Positions 45,113-49,637 of a DNA stretch of 49,637 bases are shown here, in pieces (position 1 is the first letter of the stretch; every line of letters starts with the position of its first letter). This DNA is from Mesorhizobium sp. B2-7-1. Lineage in GTDB: Bacteria > Pseudomonadota > Alphaproteobacteria > Rhizobiales > Rhizobiaceae. A program made the position numbers and the translations under genes. Location: NCBI RefSeq assembly GCF_006440735.1, contig NZ_VFUA01000040.1, positions 1 through 49,637 on the forward strand. The letters are read 5' to 3'. The notes beneath the pieces were generated by a model. The model saw nothing but the letters and a program-made list of their open reading frames with translations. It was not told where the DNA came from and did not search any database.

Positions 45113-45813
45113 TGACCAGATCGACACGTCTCTATGCCGACGACGCCGAAATGTACCGACTGTTCGAGGAGGAGCTCTTCGTCGCGGTCGTCGGCGACGT
45201 GATGGACACGCTGGGGCTGCAGCATCAATTCCTGCCGCCGGTGTTCAAGCCCGTCGACGAGAAGACGCGCCTGCTCGGCAGGGCCATGCCGGTGCTCGAG
45301 ACCGACATCTTTCCGTCCAGCGGACCGACGCACAACCCACTGATGGTGAAGCCATTCGGGCTGATGTTCGAAGCGCTCGACGACCTGAAGCCCGGCGAGA
45401 TCTACGTCGCCAGCGGCGCCTCGCCCCGTTACGCGCTGTGGGGCGAGTTGATGTCGACGCGTGCGAAGATCCTTGGCGCGCATGGCGCGCTGGTCGACGG
45501 CTTCGCCCGCGACACGGACGGCATCAAGGCGCTGGGATTTCCCTGCTTCTGCACTGGTTATTACGCGCAGGATCAGGGCGTGCGCGGCAAGGTCGTCGAC
45601 TATCGCTGCGCGCTCGAAATCGGCGGCGTCCGCATAGAGCCGGGAACGCTGCTGTTCGGCGACAAGGAAGGCGTTCTCGTTATCCCGCGGGAAGCGGAGG
45701 AAGAGGTGGTGCGCCTGGCCCTTGAAAAAGTCCGAGGAGAAAAGCTCGTCGCCAAGGCAATCCGCGAAGGGATGAGCGCGGTGGATGCCTACAAGACCTT
45801 CGGCATCATGTGA
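45112..45813 (+). CDS. RraA-family protein (HMG/CHA-type aldolase or decarboxylase-like)
   Basis: 233 residues. The family signature is GALVDGFARDTDGIKALGFP, with the arginine and aspartate of the DGxxRD motif, followed by CGxx-like GDKEGVLVIPRE. Members include oxo-acid aldolases as well as RNase E inhibitors; the operon favours a small-molecule enzyme that cleaves a keto acid. The ATG overlaps the previous stop (TGATG). Confidence 0.85.
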   Translation: MTRSTRLYADDAEMYRLFEEELFVAVVGDVMDTLGLQHQFLPPVFKPVDEKTRLLGRAMPVLETDIFPSSGPTHNPLMVKPFGLMFEALDDLKPGEIYVASGASPRYALWGELMSTRAKILGAHGALVDGFARDTDGIKALGFPCFCTGYYAQDQGVRGKVVDYRCALEIGGVRIEPGTLLFGDKEGVLVIPREAEEEVVRLALEKVRGEKLVAKAIREGMSAVDAYKTFGIM

Positions 45814-45841
45814 AAGGCCGCGGCTGGTCGTAACCAAACGG

Positions 45842-46753
45842 TCAGTCGGGCTTGCGCGACAGCACCAGATACATGGCTGCAAGCATCAGCAACAGGGCCA
45901 GCCAGAACGAGGCGGCCGGTCGTTCGGCGAAGACGGCCATACTCCAGAGAATGCCGGCGGCCACGGCCAGATAGTTGAAGATCGAAAAGCGCGTCGGTCC
46001 CATCCGAGCGACCAGCTCGAAGAACAGGACGAAGAAGACGGCGTTGATCGCCGTGGCGAGAACGAGCGGCATCGCGGTCCTGCCGGTCCACTCGGAAGGC
46101 AATGCCGCGCTGCCGAGCGCAAGCATGACGAGGCCGGCGACGACGGCCGCTCCCAGCAATGTTCCGGCCGCCATCATTGTAGAAGACGCACCTTCGGGGC
46201 GCAGCCATTTGGCACAATTGTTGGCGGCGGCGAACATGACCGGAGCAATGAGCGCCACCAGGAACCAGACGATGCCATCCGAGCCGACAACGCCCACATC
46301 GGGCAACGCGAGGACGGCCACGCCTGCCACTCCGAGCAGCATGCCGGCGAGAGTGCGCCAATCGAAGCGATCAAGGCCCGCCAGCGCACCAATGGCAAGG
46401 GTGAATATGGGAGAAAGGCAGAGCACCAAAGTCAGCACCGAGGCGTCGACATGCGGAGCGGCCGAGACCAGGATGCCGATCGGCAGGCCAACCACCAGAC
46501 CGCCTAAAATCAGGTACGTGCGCACCTGTCCGGCGGTAACGGCGAACCGACCGCCGGCTGCTACTGCCAACACGGCCAGGATCACGCCTGCCGCAAGCGA
46601 TTGGGCGAAGGCGAAGCCCACAGGCGGCCATTGCGTTTCGGCGGCCAGCCGGTTGACCGGAAAGATGCCGCCATAGATCGCCGCTGCCAGCAGCAGAAGA
46701 ACAGCGTCCATCGGCAGCAGGCGGTCGCTCGCCACGGGTCGGTCGTCATGCAT
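45842..46753 (-). CDS. EamA/DMT-family membrane transporter
   Basis: About 303 residues with ten predicted hydrophobic segments, such as MDAVLLLLAAAIYGGIFPVN, SLAAGVILAVLAVAAGG, YLILGGLVVGLPIGILVSAA and ASFWLALLLMLAAMYLVL, in the two-repeat EamA layout. The start is uncertain: GTG at 46789, ATG at 46753 or ATG at 46711 (just before the first membrane segment). It is convergent with the RraA gene. EamA proteins are mostly metabolite exporters. Confidence 0.82.
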   Translation of the reverse strand: MHDDRPVASDRLLPMDAVLLLLAAAIYGGIFPVNRLAAETQWPPVGFAFAQSLAAGVILAVLAVAAGGRFAVTAGQVRTYLILGGLVVGLPIGILVSAAPHVDASVLTLVLCLSPIFTLAIGALAGLDRFDWRTLAGMLLGVAGVAVLALPDVGVVGSDGIVWFLVALIAPVMFAAANNCAKWLRPEGASSTMMAAGTLLGAAVVAGLVMLALGSAALPSEWTGRTAMPLVLATAINAVFFVLFFELVARMGPTRFSIFNYLAVAAGILWSMAVFAERPAASFWLALLLMLAAMYLVLSRKPD

Positions 46754-46844
46754 GGCACCCCGCCGGGCAGGCGCTCCCTCTCCAACCACCGGCCCGGAAT
46801 TCGAGGTCTCTTGCAGACCTGTTCCGCGCCTGGAGCAATTCCAT

Positions 46845-46959
46845 GAAAAGTGTGAGCGGTTGGGCTCGGCAGCTTCGCCGTAGCCTTCCGTCCGGAATTG
46901 CGTAAAAACAAAGGGATAGAGCGTTTCACCGTTTCCGTGAAACGGTGAAACGCTCTATC
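46845..46959. repeat. Rhizobial intergenic repeat, copy 2
   Basis: Same block order as 16990-17110 (GAGCAATTC, AGTGTGAGCGGTT, GCTTCGCCGTAGCCTTCC, GGAATTGCGTAAAAACAAAG), ending in a long hairpin. It fills most of the 210-base gap between the two minus-strand genes. Confidence 0.7.
46915..46959 (-). terminator. Intrinsic terminator after the hyuB-type gene
   Basis: Arms at 46915-46935 and 46939-46959 are perfect 21-base complements around loop CGT. On the minus strand the stem is followed by CCTTTGTTTTTACG. It begins 5 bases after the stop of the gene at 46964. Confidence 0.8.
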
Positions 46960-46963
46960 GGAG

Positions 46964-48757
46964 TCAAACCGTTCTGAGGGCGGCTGTACGAGCTTCGTCG
47001 ACCCGGAGCAGACCGGGCTCGTCGGCATCGACCAGAACCACCTTGTAGACCGTCTCGGCATCCTCGCGGCTCAGCCAGCCGCGATTGACGGTCGCCGCGA
47101 CCCGCTTCGGATCGCGCTTCAGCGGATCGCCGTAACCGCCGCCGCCACAGGCGGTGAACTCGATACGGGCGCCATCCTCGATCGTCTCCTCGCTGAAGGC
47201 CGGCAGCACGATCTTCTCGCCGGCACGGAGCTTGATCGTCTCGCTTTCCTTGCCGTCGCCGCCACCCAGCACGCCGCGCGGCGGGAAGCTGGTGCCGTCG
47301 GCCGCGTAGACGATCGTCATGTCATGATCGAGCGGATAGAAGACGCCGCCGGTCGCCGGCGCGCCCTCGAACTCGCCGAAACCCTGCGACCCGGGCAGCA
47401 CGCCGCGGCGCTCGATGACGATCGGATACATCGACTCGTCGACCTCGACCGAGTCGAGCTGGATCAGACCGGCATTGGCCGGGCCGCAATAGGTCAGCCA
47501 GCCGTCGAAGCCATGGCGGGCGCCGCCGCCGGCATAGCCGACGAAGACCTGGTTCACGTAGGACTTGCCGTGCTTGAACGGATCCTCGCCGGAAATGACG
47601 CCGACGCCGGCCGGCAGGTGCGAACCGCTCTCGGCCTGGCCGTAAGGGGCGCCCATGCGCGAGAAGACGCAGTTGCCGGCAATCATCAGGCGGTCGTTGA
47701 CGTTGGTGGTGGCGACCGAGGTGCCGACCGGATATTTCGGCTTGCCGACGACGCTTCCCTCGCGCAGCAGCACCTTGATCTGCGACTTCGCGCCCTCATT
47801 GTGCGGGATGCTCTCGTCGAGATTGTTGAAGACGCCGATACGGCAGGAGCCGGTTGCGGTGTTCTCCGACAGGTTGAGGCCGCCCGGCACATTGTCGATG
47901 TTGTCGCGCACGTCGACGACGATCTCGCCCTTCTCCGGATAGACATTGATCGTCACCTTGACCGGAATGCCTTCATCGGCGACGCCGGGCACCGGGTCAT
48001 GGCGCGTTTCGTAGCTGTAGCTGCCGGCCGGCAGCTTGGCGATCGCCGCCTTGGCGCAGCGCGCGCCGTAGTCGAACCAGTCCTCGACGAAGCCGAGGAT
48101 GGTGTCGCGGCCGTAGCGCGCGAACAACTCGCCGATGCGGCGCTCGCCGGTGCGGCAGGCGCCGATCTGCGCGCGCACGTCGCCGAGCCACATGTCCGGC
48201 ACGCGGTTGCGCATCGTGCCGATGCGCAAGATGTCCTTCTTCTCCTCGTAGTTCTGCGCCACGCGTACGCAGGGGAAATGCATCCCCTCCTCGAAGATGT
48301 TCTTGGCGAAGGGCAGATAGGTCGACGGCACCGGCGCGCCGGTGTCGGCGTGGTGGGACAGCGCCACGACCCAGAACAGCGGCTCGCCCTCGAAGAACAC
48401 CGGCATCGCCATGATCAGGTCGGCGTGATGGGTGCCGCCGGTATAGGGGCAGTTATTGAGGAAGATGTCGCCTTGCGTGATGTCGTCGAAGAGATCAGTC
48501 AACGGGCGCGTCGCCATGTCCATAGACATGACGTGGATCGGCAGCGCGTCCTCGACAGAGACCAGCCGATGATCATAGGTCAGGATGGCGCAGGAGAAGT
48601 CGCGCGCGTTCTTGATCACCGCCGAGCGGCTGGCGCGCATGACGACCAGCGTCATCTCGCGCACGATCGCCTCGAAGCGGCTTTTCAGCACCGACATCAG
48701 GAAGGGGTCGACACGGCGGTCGGCGACGTCGAGCTCGAGCCTGTTGATGGAGTCCAT
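46964..48757 (-). CDS. HyuB-type subunit (N-methylhydantoinase B/acetone or acetophenone carboxylase family)
   Basis: 597 residues. The family region ARDFSCAILTYDHRLVSVED, the metal-site histidines in GGTHHADLIMAMPVFFEG and VALSHHADTGAPVP, and the C-terminal ACGGGGYGDPLKRDP are present. With the adjacent HyuA-type gene it forms an ATP-dependent enzyme that opens a cyclic amide or carboxylates a ketone; the class cannot be told from sequence. AGGGAA precedes the ATG, 26 bases after the HyuA-type stop. Confidence 0.88.
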   Translation of the reverse strand: MDSINRLELDVADRRVDPFLMSVLKSRFEAIVREMTLVVMRASRSAVIKNARDFSCAILTYDHRLVSVEDALPIHVMSMDMATRPLTDLFDDITQGDIFLNNCPYTGGTHHADLIMAMPVFFEGEPLFWVVALSHHADTGAPVPSTYLPFAKNIFEEGMHFPCVRVAQNYEEKKDILRIGTMRNRVPDMWLGDVRAQIGACRTGERRIGELFARYGRDTILGFVEDWFDYGARCAKAAIAKLPAGSYSYETRHDPVPGVADEGIPVKVTINVYPEKGEIVVDVRDNIDNVPGGLNLSENTATGSCRIGVFNNLDESIPHNEGAKSQIKVLLREGSVVGKPKYPVGTSVATTNVNDRLMIAGNCVFSRMGAPYGQAESGSHLPAGVGVISGEDPFKHGKSYVNQVFVGYAGGGARHGFDGWLTYCGPANAGLIQLDSVEVDESMYPIVIERRGVLPGSQGFGEFEGAPATGGVFYPLDHDMTIVYAADGTSFPPRGVLGGGDGKESETIKLRAGEKIVLPAFSEETIEDGARIEFTACGGGGYGDPLKRDPKRVAATVNRGWLSREDAETVYKVVLVDADEPGLLRVDEARTAALRTV

Positions 48758-48783
48758 AGGATCGTTCCCTTGTATGGATTTGA

Positions 48784-49637
48784 CTAGGCGATGTTGACGA
48801 CGAGATTGCCGTAGCGGTCGATCTGGCCCTGGTGCTGGTCCTTGAGATAGGCGGTGAAGGTCTCGGCCTCGACGAGGCAGGGACCGGCGACTTGCGCACC
48901 CGCGCGCAACCGCGCAAGTTCGTAGACCGGCACCGTTTCGACACGCCCGCTCTCCTGCTGGTAGATGCCGCGCTGGGCCTTCAGGTCGATGGCGCCGACC
49001 TGGTCGGCCAGCGTGTTCTTCTGCCAGATGTCCTGGCCCGAGCGCTTGCCGATGGCGCGCAGCTTCCAGGCCGTGAACTCGACCACGTCATTGTCGGCGC
49101 GGATCGAATAGATGCGCTCATGCATCTTGTGGAAGGCTTCGACCAGACCCGGCAGATCGCTCTCATCGACCACGCCGTCCTTGGCCTCGAACGGCACCTC
49201 GATCTCGAAGGACTGGTATTCGTAGCGGCCGAGGAAGGAGAACTCGAACTGACGATTCTCCGGCGCGACGCCGGCTTCGGCGAGGAAGTTGTTGCCGGCC
49301 TGCTTGAGCCGCTTCAGCGCATCGTTGACACCGGCGACGTTGAAGTCGGCATCGGAGGTGAGCAGCACCGCGCTCTCTTCGGAGCGGATGTCGGAGATCA
49401 GGCCGCCGAAGGCGCTGAGGCCGGCCATGAAACGCGGCACCATATAGCGCTTCAAGCCGAGGATGTCGGCCATCTCGGCGATGTGGATGGCGGTGGCGCC
49501 GCCGCCGCAGACGAAGAAGGAGTCGCGCGGATTGATGCCCTCGCGCACGGTGATCTCCTCGATCGCCGGCGCGATCGGCCTCGCCAACGGCGTGCTCATC
49601 GCCGGCATCGGCATCAACCCGCTGGTGACGACGCTCG
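48784..49637 (-). CDS. HyuA-type subunit, C-terminal part (cut by window edge)
   Basis: The reading frame stays open to the right end, so only the last 284 or so codons are visible. The region ITVREGINPRDSFFVCGGGA, THIHIAEMADILGL-like helix and VPRFMAGLSAFGGLISDIRS are the conserved second ATPase lobe of HyuA/oxoprolinase/acetone carboxylase beta subunits. Several ATGs inside are not starts. The N-terminal ATP-binding lobe is missing from the window. Confidence 0.88.
   Translation of the reverse strand, partial: SVVTSGLMPMPAMSTPLARPIAPAIEEITVREGINPRDSFFVCGGGATAIHIAEMADILGLKRYMVPRFMAGLSAFGGLISDIRSEESAVLLTSDADFNVAGVNDALKRLKQAGNNFLAEAGVAPENRQFEFSFLGRYEYQSFEIEVPFEAKDGVVDESDLPGLVEAFHKMHERIYSIRADNDVVEFTAWKLRAIGKRSGQDIWQKNTLADQVGAIDLKAQRGIYQQESGRVETVPVYELARLRAGAQVAGPCLVEAETFTAYLKDQHQGQIDRYGNLVVNIA

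Overview
The window looks like chromosome or megaplasmid DNA of a Rhizobiales alphaproteobacterium, most likely Mesorhizobium or a close relative. The reasons are the high GC content, rhizobial intergenic repeats at three places (about 16990-17110, 37776-37828, 46845-46959), red-type RuBisCO genes in the order seen in rhizobia, and the side-by-side XoxF, PQQ and cbb clusters known from Sinorhizobium pSymB. The genus is an inference from sequence style, not from a search.

Positions 1-28670 form a C1-oxidation and CO2-fixation island. It starts with the first codons of a glutathione-dependent formaldehyde dehydrogenase (1-77, minus). Next comes a six-gene plus-strand operon (487-5552): periplasmic binding protein, YVTN beta-propeller, cupredoxin-like exported protein, ABC ATPase, ABC-2 permease and an exported helical protein. 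It resembles the ABC systems that accompany PQQ alcohol dehydrogenases and the lanthanide-uptake (lut) cluster of Methylobacterium. CbbR (minus) then faces a complete Calvin operon, cbbF-P-T-A-L-S-X-E, a thioredoxin-like gene and cbbZ (7071-16955). A c-type cytochrome, a small cysteine protein, a nitrate/taurine-type ABC transporter (18058-20580) and a small exported cysteine protein (20632-20985, minus) lead to an AT-rich control region and xoxF-xoxG-xoxJ (21683-25141). PQQ synthesis genes pqqA-B-C-D-E (25329-28670) follow directly. Together these encode lanthanide-type methanol oxidation, its cofactor, and assimilation of the resulting CO2 through RuBisCO.

Positions 28741-40967 are a minus-strand block: an IclR regulator, a ribose-type ABC importer with two permeases, an SDR dehydrogenase, a CaiB-type CoA transferase, an enoyl-CoA hydratase, a fused class I CoA transferase, an SMP-30-type lactonase and, at the head, a binding-protein-like protein with no signal peptide. 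The substrate cannot be read from sequence; the mixture of sugar import and CoA-thioester chemistry is unusual.

Positions 41088-45813 are a sugar-acid locus: uxuA (minus) diverges from a FadR-type GntR regulator, an SDR, a second UxuA-family protein and an RraA-family protein. Two matching palindromic sites lie in the divergent promoter. The window ends with an EamA transporter and a hydantoinase/carboxylase-type gene pair (46964-49637, minus), the last gene cut by the window edge. No tRNA, rRNA, CRISPR array, transposase or phage gene was seen.
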